A stretch of DNA of 64,000 nt, from positions 1,563,340 to 1,627,339 of the forward strand of contig NC_014225.1 in NCBI RefSeq assembly GCF_000092785.1, in the 5' to 3' direction. Below the pieces are notes generated by a model. The model ran no database searches and was not told where the DNA came from. It was given only the letters and a program-made list of their open reading frames with translations. Within the stretch, counting starts at the first letter, position 1; each line of letters opens with the position of its first letter. Source of the stretch: Waddlia chondrophila WSU 86-1044. GTDB lineage: Bacteria > Chlamydiota > Chlamydiia > Chlamydiales > Waddliaceae. Both the position numbers and the translations under genes were made by a program. Below are positions 18,968 through 27,180 of the stretch, in pieces.

Positions 18968-20073
18968 TAGCCAAATACAGGTTCTTTCTGCACTTTCGGT
19001 CCAACGGCAGAATAAATATTTTTCGTCAATCCAAGTGCATTGGAAACTAGACTCATTGAAGTGATCACAAGCGCAGCAGTCGGCAATGTCAATAGGGGAA
19101 ATGTCAAAGAGAAAGCTGCGACAAACATCCCCAGGGAAATCATCACAATCTTGCCTATATCAACAGCTATTGAGAGCCATGATTTTTCACGTATTTTCTT
19201 GCAATTGGCAATGCGCGTCTCATACTTTTCAATTTTATATTCTTTAATCTTCTTAACCTCACCCTCATTAATTGCCTGCAAATAACTTTCGTACTTCAAA
19301 ACTGAAACAAGGCAAACTTTATTCGTGGTTAAGGCATTCCCATCCTCTTTAATCTTCGCTTTCAGCTGTTTCGCATATTCGCCTGATAACCTTTCAAGTT
19401 TTTTCTTATTATCGGCTATTTCAGCTCGAAGCTTCTGGACCTCTTCACTCAATTTTTCAGATGTCGCTCCCTTACCTTCCAGCTTCTTTTGATATTTTAA
19501 CTTAAGGTCCTGATTCTTTGACTCTACATCGAAAGCTGTCCATTTTCTCATTTTTTCCTTTGCAGACGACATCGAAGAAGTTGCCTTAGAAAGATCTTGC
19601 CCAACATACCAAAGGCCGAAAACAGCAGACGTCATATACAAACAATTTTTCACCATTTCCAGAATGGGAATATGGCAAACTATCATCGCTGCGCTATAAA
19701 AAAAACTCAACGAACATTTATCGATAAACAAAATCGTTTCAAAAAATTGTGCAACAGTCAACGCAACACGATTAGCAGTCTTCTGCCATCTGCTTAAAAT
19801 AGAATCGCGGGTACTCTTCGTTCCCCATTCGCTCCCCCTTTCAAGAATATTTGTTGCGTTAATAACGGATGAAGCTGTTTTCAACTCGCCTGCAAGAAGG
19901 CCAAGGCCTGATGAAACCCCTTCATATCCAGGAACCAAACTTGTAACGATCTTCGCAAGAGCCACCCCTTGCGTTACTGTTTTCGCAAATTTATTTAGCG
20001 TATCGGTATGAGAAGCTGTATACCCAAGCGCCTCAACTGCTGTATTACTTCTGTGAATTGTTGATGTTGACAT
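18967..20073 (-). CDS. Putative inclusion-membrane-type protein with two hydrophobic lobes and coiled coil
   Basis: A 368-residue protein with no recognised enzyme domain. There are two long hydrophobic blocks. The first (about residues 110-160, with FFYSAAMIVCHIPILEMV) and the second (about 300-345, with IVMISLGMFVAAFSLTFPLL) each fit a pair of close transmembrane helices. Between them lies a strongly charged, predicted coiled coil (about 185-250, KLSEEVQKLRAEIADNKKK). No signal peptide is seen. Bilobed hydrophobic pairs without a signal peptide are the hallmark of chlamydial Inc proteins inserted into the host vacuole membrane by type III secretion. The gene lies between rplC and fmt, where C. 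trachomatis has CT529 (Cap1). Inc identity is inference. Confidence 0.6.
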   Translation of the reverse strand: MSTSTIHRSNTAVEALGYTASHTDTLNKFAKTVTQGVALAKIVTSLVPGYEGVSSGLGLLAGELKTASSVINATNILERGSEWGTKSTRDSILSRWQKTANRVALTVAQFFETILFIDKCSLSFFYSAAMIVCHIPILEMVKNCLYMTSAVFGLWYVGQDLSKATSSMSSAKEKMRKWTAFDVESKNQDLKLKYQKKLEGKGATSEKLSEEVQKLRAEIADNKKKLERLSGEYAKQLKAKIKEDGNALTTNKVCLVSVLKYESYLQAINEGEVKKIKEYKIEKYETRIANCKKIREKSWLSIAVDIGKIVMISLGMFVAAFSLTFPLLTLPTAALVITSMSLVSNALGLTKNIYSAVGPKVQKEPVFG

Positions 20074-20097
20074 CGATACCTCAATTGTTATTATTTT

Positions 20098-20877
20098 TCA
20101 GCGCAATGCTGCTGCATTTTCTCGAACTGCAATTCCATGCAGATAAGAAGCTGTCCCCAGCACACAGGCTGTGATGCCGAATCCAATCACTCCAACCATG
20201 CAAGAACTTGCAAAGATCAAGAAACATGTTGCGGCAATTTCTGCCACAAGCCAAGCTAAGTCAATCCAAGCCTGACGCCTTTTATCACCATCTTCCGCTT
20301 CGATTAGACGTTCAATTGCATCAACTGCGAAAAAAATGTATCCAAATGCAGCGAATCCACAGCAAACTTGTCCAAAACTTACACCAAGACGAGTTGCTGC
20401 ACCAAGAACGGGAACAGATCCGATTTTTTCCGCAATCCTGCCCAAATTCAGCAGTTTGCACTTATCCAAAATTTCCATGCCAAGACCGACAGAAGCGACA
20501 AACATTGCGGCATTGCCAAGGCTTTTGGCGGCAGTTTTTTCACTGATTTTGCATCCAAAATAGTGAACGCCGTCTAAAGTTTGCACTGTGTCTATGATAT
20601 TTTTTGTTACACCTAAACGAGAAGAAATATGCGCATAGCTGCCTGGCTTCATCAGCGCAATCTCCGCCAGGGAGAAAAGATGCACACCAAGCTGTACAAC
20701 CCGGCCAAACGCATTAGCATTTGTTCGAATCTGTCCGGATCTGACAAACAGTAATCGCATTCCCTCAAAGACATTCTTCGCAATTGAGCAGATCCCATGC
20801 TCAACTGTTTCTAAAAGATTTTTTTTTGTTCCATTTTCAATAGGATATTGAGGAGCACATACGCTCGAGACATTCAT
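20098..20877 (-). CDS. Putative inclusion-membrane-type protein
   Basis: A 259-residue protein with several hydrophobic helices in the second half, notably VCCGFAAFGYIFFAVDAI and the pair AWLVAEIAATCFLIFASS and VGVIGFGITACVLGTASYLH near the C-terminus. The N-terminal ~60 residues are polar, with no Sec signal. It lies 24 bases upstream of the coiled-coil protein on the same strand and has a good promoter match ahead, so it probably heads this small operon. Position and topology fit a chlamydial Inc or CT529-like protein; I recognise no catalytic motif. Confidence 0.6.
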   Translation of the reverse strand: MNVSSVCAPQYPIENGTKKNLLETVEHGICSIAKNVFEGMRLLFVRSGQIRTNANAFGRVVQLGVHLFSLAEIALMKPGSYAHISSRLGVTKNIIDTVQTLDGVHYFGCKISEKTAAKSLGNAAMFVASVGLGMEILDKCKLLNLGRIAEKIGSVPVLGAATRLGVSFGQVCCGFAAFGYIFFAVDAIERLIEAEDGDKRRQAWIDLAWLVAEIAATCFLIFASSCMVGVIGFGITACVLGTASYLHGIAVRENAAALR

Positions 20878-20933
20878 GTTTTCTCTCCTGGTCTGCCATT
20901 TTTACACTTAAAAAAGCCTTAAGCTGGATGGAC

Positions 20934-20962
20934 ATAATAGCATAACCATTAAGAATCGGTAA
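20934..20962 (-). promoter_or_regulatory. Predicted promoter for the Inc-like operon
   Basis: On the minus strand TTACCG (20957-20962) and TATTAT (20934-20939) are spaced by 17 bases, about 60 bases before the start of the 259-residue gene. The -10 box is strong and the -35 box weak. Confidence 0.35.
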
Positions 20963-21011
20963 ATACGATTAAATATTTTAATCTAAAATTCTGTAGCAAT
21001 CTGCTTCACAG

Positions 21012-21650
21012 CTATTTCAGGTTAAAAAAGTAATCATAAAAAAATTTTACCGTGCCTGTCATCATGGATAACACCGCCAGAAAAATAGCAATTGCAGCGG
21101 TTCCTTCGAAAAATGAAAAAATTGTCCCTACCACATATCCCAAATTATTGATCATTCCCAAAATTGCACTCATTTTTAAGCGATGCCCAAACGTCCCTTC
21201 AAATCTGGACGAGGCATGATAGAGTTTGATGTTTTGATCAAGCGAGAACAGGTTAGCAAATAAAAATAAAGTCCATCCTGATTGGATAAAGGCATTTCCG
21301 GTCCCGTCAAGGTTCAGCCAGCTCACCCGTTCCATCTCGCCAAGGGTGCAGAGCACCCCAGATCCTAAATAACACAGTCCGTGCACTAAACTTTGTTTAG
21401 CCTGAATCTTTTTGATGTTTCTGATCTGCTGTTGACGACTTTCAGAAAAAGCATCTGTGTTCCGATTAGCAGACAAATATTCCAGCCCAATTTCCTGCAA
21501 GCCAAAGCCGAAAACACTAGTGGATTGCATGAGCCCGAAATGCTTCAGCGTCAATTGGAAAACACGTTCGGTTAATTTTATTGCAGGCCTGATGACATCA
21601 GGCAAAGAAACTTTACCGATTACATACGAGGGAAAAGAAGTCGGTGCCAC
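21012..21650 (-). CDS. Conserved chlamydial membrane protein, function unknown
   Basis: A 212-residue protein whose start directly abuts the fmt stop (one base apart), so it is probably co-transcribed with fmt. Hydrophobic segments fall at about residues 88-105 (LVHGLCYLGSGVLCTLG), 120-140, and a C-terminal pair (MINNLGYVVGTIFSFFEGTA, AIFLAVLSMMTGTVKFFYDY). No catalytic motif or signal peptide is recognised. Together with the two genes downstream it fills the CT529 locus. It could be another Inc-like protein or an inner-membrane protein; the C-terminal paired helices favour the former slightly. Confidence 0.6.
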   Translation of the reverse strand: MAPTSFPSYVIGKVSLPDVIRPAIKLTERVFQLTLKHFGLMQSTSVFGFGLQEIGLEYLSANRNTDAFSESRQQQIRNIKKIQAKQSLVHGLCYLGSGVLCTLGEMERVSWLNLDGTGNAFIQSGWTLFLFANLFSLDQNIKLYHASSRFEGTFGHRLKMSAILGMINNLGYVVGTIFSFFEGTAAIAIFLAVLSMMTGTVKFFYDYFFNLK

Positions 21651-22577
21651 TTAGAATACAACCTCTGTTCCCCGGAAAAGCTCGACAGGAGCCATCGCTT
21701 TTTTCCCTTCAAGCTGCAGCTTCTGAATCTTGACGGAACCTTCTCCACATCCAATTTCTACCCCCTCTTCATTGACAGCTATGATCTTGCGAGGAACAGA
21801 ATTAACAGATGCGCCAAGAACGCTTTTGATCAGCTTCATCCGTTTCTTCTCTCCTTTTACATCGACCCAGCACCAAGCTCCTGGATAGGGTTGAGATCCA
21901 CGCACCAAGTCATGAATTCTTCTTGCTGGCATTGTCCAGTCGATTTCGCAATCTTCCAATTCCACTTTTGGAGCGAATGTGGCCTCATCATCGTTTTGGG
22001 GCATTCCTTCAACAGGTCCATTTTCAAACTTTCGGATCGTTTGCAGTAGCATCTCCGCCCCTTTTTGGCATAAGCGTTCCTCGAGCTCTCCAAAAGTTTC
22101 ATTTTCATCAATGACTAAAGATTGGGTTTGAATAATATCGCCTGCGTCCATTTTCTTGACCATGTACATAATCGAAACACCTGTTTCCTTTTCACCATTC
22201 ATGATGGCGCGTTGAATTGGTGCGGCTCCTCGATATTTAGGGAGCAGACTTGTATGCAGATTGATGCACCCAAGCCTGGGCATGCCAAGAATATGCTCCT
22301 TCACAATTTCTCCATAAGCAACCACGACAAATAAGTCTGCTTCATAAGGAGGTAAGACGTTTGCAAACTCAGAAGAGGAGGCTTTTTCAGGTTGATACAC
22401 AGGAAGACCATGTTCAATAGCAACCTCTTTAACTGGAGTGGAAATTAACTTGTTCGATCGCCCTTTGGGCTTATCCGGACGGGTGACAACGGAAACAATT
22501 TTTATTCCGTGTTCCAATAAATATCGCAAGACACTGGCAGAAAAATGCGGTGTTCCAAAAAAAATGACTTTCATCAA
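21651..22577 (-). CDS. fmt: Methionyl-tRNA formyltransferase
   Basis: Formylates initiator methionyl-tRNA using 10-formyl-tetrahydrofolate, 308 residues. The N-terminal Rossmann domain has FFGTPHFSASVLRYLLEHG. The formyl-transfer site is in INLHTSLLPKYRGAAPIQRA and MDAGDIIQTQ (with the catalytic aspartate). The C-terminal beta-barrel domain with PYPGAWCWV binds tRNA. Its start overlaps the lpxA stop by four bases (ATGA), as in the chlamydial lpxC-fabZ-lpxA-fmt order. Confidence 0.96.
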   Translation of the reverse strand: MMKVIFFGTPHFSASVLRYLLEHGIKIVSVVTRPDKPKGRSNKLISTPVKEVAIEHGLPVYQPEKASSSEFANVLPPYEADLFVVVAYGEIVKEHILGMPRLGCINLHTSLLPKYRGAAPIQRAIMNGEKETGVSIMYMVKKMDAGDIIQTQSLVIDENETFGELEERLCQKGAEMLLQTIRKFENGPVEGMPQNDDEATFAPKVELEDCEIDWTMPARRIHDLVRGSQPYPGAWCWVDVKGEKKRMKLIKSVLGASVNSVPRKIIAVNEEGVEIGCGEGSVKIQKLQLEGKKAMAPVELFRGTEVVF

Positions 22578-23449
22578 ACTGTTACTGCTTGAGTTTCTTT
22601 AACAGAAACCTCTTCCTCCTCTTCATCCGTAAAAGGAATTTCCTCTTCTTCAGCATTAATCACTCCCTGAAGTCCGATAATCCCTCTTTTTGTTCTCTTG
22701 CAAAAAGAGATCCAATTTTCAATTTCCGGTAAAAGAGGCAGCTCGGATTCAATGCGGGCAATTGCTTCGTCAAGATGAAGCTTGGAACGGAACGTCAGCT
22801 TGAACGCTTGACTCAACGCTTTTCGTGTTTCAAGAGAAAACCCATGCCGTTTGAGTCCTATGAGATTCAATCCGCCGAATTTAAACGGAATTCCTGCGCC
22901 AATCGTATAAGGAGGAACATCGTGCGGCACACGACTCATGCCTCCCACCATCGCATAAGTTCCCACTCGAACGTATTGATGAATGGGAGTAAGGCCTCCG
23001 ATGATCGCAAAATCTTCGATCGTGACATGCCCGGCAAGAGTTGCGTTATTACTCATTACAACATGGTTGCCGATGACACTATTATGCGCAATATGGCAGT
23101 ATGCCATGATGAAACAATTGTCACCCACTTTCACATAAGTGTCTTCACCGGAAGAGGAGTTAATGGTGACAAACTCGCGAATCTCGCAGTGTTTGCCGAT
23201 ATTGACAAAAGTTCTCTCTCCCCGATATTTCAGGTCTTGCGACTTGGTACCGATACTGGCATTCGGATAGATCACTGTGCCTTCGCCAATCGTTGTATAT
23301 CCGTCGATATAAGCATGGGATTTAATCACAACGTGGTCTTCGAGAGTCACGTTGCCCTTGACAACAGCGAAAGGCTCAATCGTGACGTTTTTTCCTATCT
23401 TTGCTCCTGACTCCACATAAGCCATGGGATGGATCTTTGATTCGCTCAT
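22574..23449 (-). CDS. lpxA: UDP-N-acetylglucosamine acyltransferase
   Basis: First enzyme of lipid A synthesis: acyl-ACP:UDP-GlcNAc O-acyltransferase. It is cytosolic, 291 residues. The protein is a left-handed beta-helix of hexapeptide repeats (for example AKIGKNVTIEPFAVVKGNVT). The catalytic histidine is in MAYCHIAHNSVIGNHVVMSN. A helical C-terminal domain follows. It ends in an unusual acidic tail from about residue 265 (EEEEIPFTDEEEEEVSVKET), beyond the E. coli end. It is translationally coupled to fmt. Confidence 0.96.
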   Translation of the reverse strand: MSESKIHPMAYVESGAKIGKNVTIEPFAVVKGNVTLEDHVVIKSHAYIDGYTTIGEGTVIYPNASIGTKSQDLKYRGERTFVNIGKHCEIREFVTINSSSGEDTYVKVGDNCFIMAYCHIAHNSVIGNHVVMSNNATLAGHVTIEDFAIIGGLTPIHQYVRVGTYAMVGGMSRVPHDVPPYTIGAGIPFKFGGLNLIGLKRHGFSLETRKALSQAFKLTFRSKLHLDEAIARIESELPLLPEIENWISFCKRTKRGIIGLQGVINAEEEEIPFTDEEEEEVSVKETQAVTV

Positions 23450-23492
23450 GAAGTGTACTTCTCTTTGATTTTGATTTTGTTCTTAATTTACT

Positions 23493-23960
23493 TTAGATTT
23501 GGCTTTTGTCCACAAGAGCGAATCCCATTTCAGCCTCGACAGCCACCTTTCCATTCACGGTAGCAGTTGCTCGAACCTTGCCTCCCTTGCTGCTAATATG
23601 GATTCCTTCCCCTTCTAGATATAAAATGTCGCCTGGTTTAACCGGGTTTCTAAACTTTGCATTCTTAACGTTGAGAAGAACTCCAACTTTCTCCTTCTGG
23701 CCGCTCAAGTGCACCAAAACAGCGCCTGTTTGAGCAAGGGCTTCCAAGATCAATACGCCCGGCATAATGGGAGCGCCGGGGAAATGCCCCTGAAAAAATG
23801 CTTCATTTATTGTCAGATTTTTCTGCCCAAGGATGTACCCTTTTTCCATATCCACTTTTAGGATCTTATCCACTAAAAGAAAAGGATAGCGATGTGGCAG
23901 AATTTTAATGATTTCCTTAATATCAAGTGTTTCCGGATAGTCTAATGTATCGGAGGGCAT
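23493..23960 (-). CDS. fabZ: 3-hydroxyacyl-ACP dehydratase FabZ
   Basis: Type II fatty-acid synthase dehydratase, 155 residues. The hot-dog fold has PHRYPFLLVDKIL with the active-site histidine, then GHFPGAPIMPGVLILEALAQ with the catalytic glutamate in its central helix. The gene lies between lpxC (one-base overlap at 23960) and lpxA, which ties hydroxyacyl supply to lipid A output. Confidence 0.97.
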   Translation of the reverse strand: MPSDTLDYPETLDIKEIIKILPHRYPFLLVDKILKVDMEKGYILGQKNLTINEAFFQGHFPGAPIMPGVLILEALAQTGAVLVHLSGQKEKVGVLLNVKNAKFRNPVKPGDILYLEGEGIHISSKGGKVRATATVNGKVAVEAEMGFALVDKSQI

Positions 23961-24841
23961 CAGAGGGTCTCCCTTGTAAGCTTTTGATAAAGTTGTTGAG
24001 CAAACGCAACATTGGCTTGATGTCCTGATCGGATTGCAATCACATGAGCACGGAAGTCAAACCCAACCAGTGAAAGGTCTCCAATCATATCCAAAATTTT
24101 ATGCCTTGCCATCTCATCTTGAAAGTAGAGGCCTCCTTTGCTAAAAACAGCCTCGTCCTTAATGATGACAGCGTTGTCCAGACTTCCTCCTTTAATCAAC
24201 CCGCGCTTCATCAGCATTTCGACTTCTCGATACTCTGAAAAAGTGCGGCATTGCGAGAGCTCTTTGATAAATATTTCTTCTGTAATTTCAAAAGACTGAT
24301 ACTGGCATTTTAGAATCGCTGAATCAGGATAATTCAAAGTATAGCTGATCTTGTATCCATCATAAGGAATAGCAACAACATGAACCTCCTCTTCAGACCA
24401 ATAAATCGGTTGATCCAAATAGACAATTGGAGCGGAGCCTTCTTGCCCAACAACACCAACTTTTTTGATCATTTCGATAAACACATCGCTACTTCCGTTT
24501 CCGACAGGAGGCTCGATAGAAGAAATTTCAATGATTAAATTGTCGATTTGACACGCGCGGACAGCAGCAAGCACATGTTCGACTGTATGGATTCGTACAT
24601 CTGAGATCCCAATTGTTGTGCTTCTAGAAGTATCGCACACATACTCCAGGGTTGCAGGAATTTCAGGATGACCAGGCAAGTCGATCCGTTTAAACACAAC
24701 CCCTGTTCCACACTCAGAGGGAACAAAGCGAATCGATACCACCTTGCCGGTGTGAATTCCGATTCCCGAAAAAGAAACCGCTTCACCAATCGTGTTTTGC
24801 GTCCTCGTAGATGTGGCGATTCCTTCAGCTACTACTGCCAT
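23960..24841 (-). CDS. lpxC: UDP-3-O-acyl-N-acetylglucosamine deacetylase
   Basis: Zinc-dependent, committed step of lipid A synthesis; 293 residues. It has the N-terminal GIGIHTGKVVSIRF, the zinc ligand region HTVEHVLAAV, and the second metal/catalytic segment RHKILDMIGDLSLVG with the histidine and aspartate. The final GHQAN histidine acts in catalysis. It is the first gene of the lpxC-fabZ-lpxA-fmt unit and overlaps fabZ by one base. Confidence 0.97.
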   Translation of the reverse strand: MAVVAEGIATSTRTQNTIGEAVSFSGIGIHTGKVVSIRFVPSECGTGVVFKRIDLPGHPEIPATLEYVCDTSRSTTIGISDVRIHTVEHVLAAVRACQIDNLIIEISSIEPPVGNGSSDVFIEMIKKVGVVGQEGSAPIVYLDQPIYWSEEEVHVVAIPYDGYKISYTLNYPDSAILKCQYQSFEITEEIFIKELSQCRTFSEYREVEMLMKRGLIKGGSLDNAVIIKDEAVFSKGGLYFQDEMARHKILDMIGDLSLVGFDFRAHVIAIRSGHQANVAFAQQLYQKLTRETL

Positions 24842-24895
24842 TAAATTACATTCTCGAAAAATTGAATATCATCATAATGAAATAGAGGGAAAAGT

Positions 24896-26632
24896 TCAAG
24901 TTTGATCTCTTTTTCCCGCTCTAAAAAAAAGTAGTATGCAAAGTAAAGAAAAGCCAATAATCAATCTGTCTCCAAACTGTGAATACAGTGTGCGGTAATG
25001 GTACATCGGAACATCGACATACAACGCGCCGGACAACTTTTCCCGCTCGTCATCGCTATCTCCCAAAACTGCAACATCCCTACCCAATGCGTCAACACAT
25101 GCCGTGATTCCTGTATTGCATGCTCTGGTTAGAGGAATTCCGTTTTCTACAGTTCTCAATCGCGCATGCTCAAAATGCTGCCTCACTAATTTCGATTGAG
25201 GAAACCATGCATCGCTGGTCAGGTTCAGCAACAACGTTGCGCCCTTGGTGCGGTTTTCCCGCATCATATCTCCAAAGATCTCTTCATAGCAGATCGACAC
25301 TCCAAATCTGCAACCGTCATTACCCCAGACAACAGCCTCTTTACCCGGAGTAAAAGATCCAAATACCCCATATTGCGCTGCAAGGTTGCGGCAGAAACTG
25401 AACGGGATGTACTCTCCCATCGGAACCAAAATTCTTTTTTCATATCTCCTATGGCGATACTCATCCTCTTTTAAAGGGGTAAAATAAATAGCTGAGCTGA
25501 AATAATGCCTCTTGCCTTTGCGATCTTCAGCATCTTCCAATCCAATGACAACTTGGCTATCAAAAAGATTAGCAAGCGTCTGCGAAAGGAAAGCATTGTT
25601 CACACTCACTCCCTTCTCATCTTCTGATGCAAAGGGGAGTACTAACGGAGCTGCCTTTTTCAAAGCGTTGCTCCCAAAACGTTCTTCTATCATGCGCTTG
25701 ACATCGTCATACCTATAAACAAACGAATAGGTGCCAAAAGGAACGACAAATTCCGGTAAAGCCAAAAGATCAACGGGTTTTTCCCGATATTTGCTTGCCA
25801 GAGTGTAAATTTGCTTCCATTCATCAAACACATGATCGAAATAGTCTTGGTGAGAAGTAAAATGGATCCCCTCCTCGACAGGAAAAGCGGTTTGAATTAA
25901 TAATGCCTTGACTTTCGAACTTTTCTCAACCTTGCCTTGGTGCAAAACTAGCTGCACAGCTCCAAAAGCAAAAGGAAGCGCGGCAAAAACAGCAAAAACA
26001 GCAAAACGCTTCCACTTAAATGGCAAAAGCCAAACTCGCAACAAGATCAGGTTGGTCAGCAAAACATAAAAGCTTAGCCCGAAAACACCGGCAAGCGAAG
26101 ATACTTGCAGCGTATAGAGATTTCCAGCCAAAGCCATTCCAGAAGGGTTGAAAGCGAAACCTGAAAGAAAAAACAAGCGGGACCATTCGCACAAAGTCCA
26201 AACAGAACAAATCATCAAAATGCGGGTCCACTCTGTTACCTTGCGTGGATCGGCCAATACAGAAATCAAACCGAACTGTAGTCCCATTAAAAGGGAATAA
26301 AGCAGCCAGGGAGCAACAATGTACAAATAGGGGTGGGATAAAGTCCAGGAAAGCTGAGTAAGCTGCACCGCTGCAAACCAAATAAATCCGATAAAAAACC
26401 GCATTTTCCAATTCGCCTTCCCAACAAGTAAACGGAAAATAAGTGCGTATCCCAGGATCGATGCCAAAAAAGAGGTCGCAAAACTCCAGGCTGGCTGTCC
26501 AAAAGAAACGATTCCCCAAGAGATGAGAAGGCACAAAATACTAATTTTTTTAGAGAGTGGCTCAATTTTCACGAATGTTCCCATGTTTTTCGACAATCTT
26601 ATCACATTTTTCCTTTTAGAGCGTGCAGACAA
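24896..26632 (-). CDS. lnt: Apolipoprotein N-acyltransferase
   Basis: Adds the third acyl chain to lipoproteins in the inner membrane. The 578-residue open frame has several N-terminal transmembrane helices followed by a nitrilase-type periplasmic domain. Catalytic residues are visible: glutamate in LLALPEFVVPFG, lysine near KRILVPMGEYIPF, and cysteine in RFGVSICYEEIFGD. A final membrane helix (LIIGFSLLCILLFF) is present. The first methionine is 17 residues before a second (MGTFVKIEPLSK), and either may be the start. It sits next to lpxC, as CT534 (cutE) does in Chlamydia. Confidence 0.93.
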   Translation of the reverse strand: MSARSKRKNVIRLSKNMGTFVKIEPLSKKISILCLLISWGIVSFGQPAWSFATSFLASILGYALIFRLLVGKANWKMRFFIGFIWFAAVQLTQLSWTLSHPYLYIVAPWLLYSLLMGLQFGLISVLADPRKVTEWTRILMICSVWTLCEWSRLFFLSGFAFNPSGMALAGNLYTLQVSSLAGVFGLSFYVLLTNLILLRVWLLPFKWKRFAVFAVFAALPFAFGAVQLVLHQGKVEKSSKVKALLIQTAFPVEEGIHFTSHQDYFDHVFDEWKQIYTLASKYREKPVDLLALPEFVVPFGTYSFVYRYDDVKRMIEERFGSNALKKAAPLVLPFASEDEKGVSVNNAFLSQTLANLFDSQVVIGLEDAEDRKGKRHYFSSAIYFTPLKEDEYRHRRYEKRILVPMGEYIPFSFCRNLAAQYGVFGSFTPGKEAVVWGNDGCRFGVSICYEEIFGDMMRENRTKGATLLLNLTSDAWFPQSKLVRQHFEHARLRTVENGIPLTRACNTGITACVDALGRDVAVLGDSDDEREKLSGALYVDVPMYHYRTLYSQFGDRLIIGFSLLCILLFFRAGKRDQT

Positions 26633-26708
26633 TTTATAATTATCATTGTTAAAAAAAACATTACTTTTTTAAATAATTTTTTATACAATAATAAAGGAGG
26701 ATGAAGTT

Positions 26709-27170
26709 ATGTATTTTATACATTTAATTAAAGAACTAGAAATGGAGTTCAATCTAGGAATAAAAGATCCATCTACTGAAGCGATCTGTCTCAAAATCAA
26801 TGAAGAGTATCATCTCAGTTTTTATTCCAAAGACAACGGGCAATCAGTCCTCATAGAGAGCGACATCTACGAGCTGGAATCTTCTTTAGGCAAAGATTTT
26901 TACCAACACATGCTGTCCGCAAATTTCGAAGGCGTCTTGCCTTGGGAAACTTATTTTGGAATAAATCCAGAGACAAACCATGCACTTCTTATGAAAAAAG
27001 TTTTATTAGAACACATTGATTACGATGAATTTCTCATTCAACTGAATCAGTTTATCACTCTATATGAAGAGCTGCAACAACAGCTTTATCATTGGAAAAT
27101 CGAAAGCTTTTTCCACAACAAGCCTACTTTCGAACAGAAATCAGAAAATCAAAATAAATTATTTATCTAG
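26709..27170 (+). CDS. CesT/Tir-type type III secretion chaperone
   Basis: A small acidic cytosolic protein of 153 residues with the layout of class I type III secretion chaperones. It opens with an amphipathic helix and short strand (IHLIKELEMEFNLGIKDPS), continues with strands around CLKINEEYHLSFYSKDNG, and ends with the typical NPETNHALLMKKVLLEHIDYDEFLIQLNQFI. That last part matches the CesT pattern of strands followed by a final helix. A strong AAAGGAGG ribosome site precedes the ATG. The next gene starts 10 bases after this stop, the usual chaperone-effector arrangement, so the nucleotidyltransferase-like protein is its likely client. Function is inferred from fold pattern and context. 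Confidence 0.75.
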   Translation: MYFIHLIKELEMEFNLGIKDPSTEAICLKINEEYHLSFYSKDNGQSVLIESDIYELESSLGKDFYQHMLSANFEGVLPWETYFGINPETNHALLMKKVLLEHIDYDEFLIQLNQFITLYEELQQQLYHWKIESFFHNKPTFEQKSENQNKLFI

Positions 27171-27180
27171 AAAGGAGATC

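Noticed and set aside
21012-21650. Considered as an ABC or MFS transporter fragment
   Set aside because: Only short hydrophobic segments are present and no transporter motif is seen; length and context fit a standalone small membrane protein.
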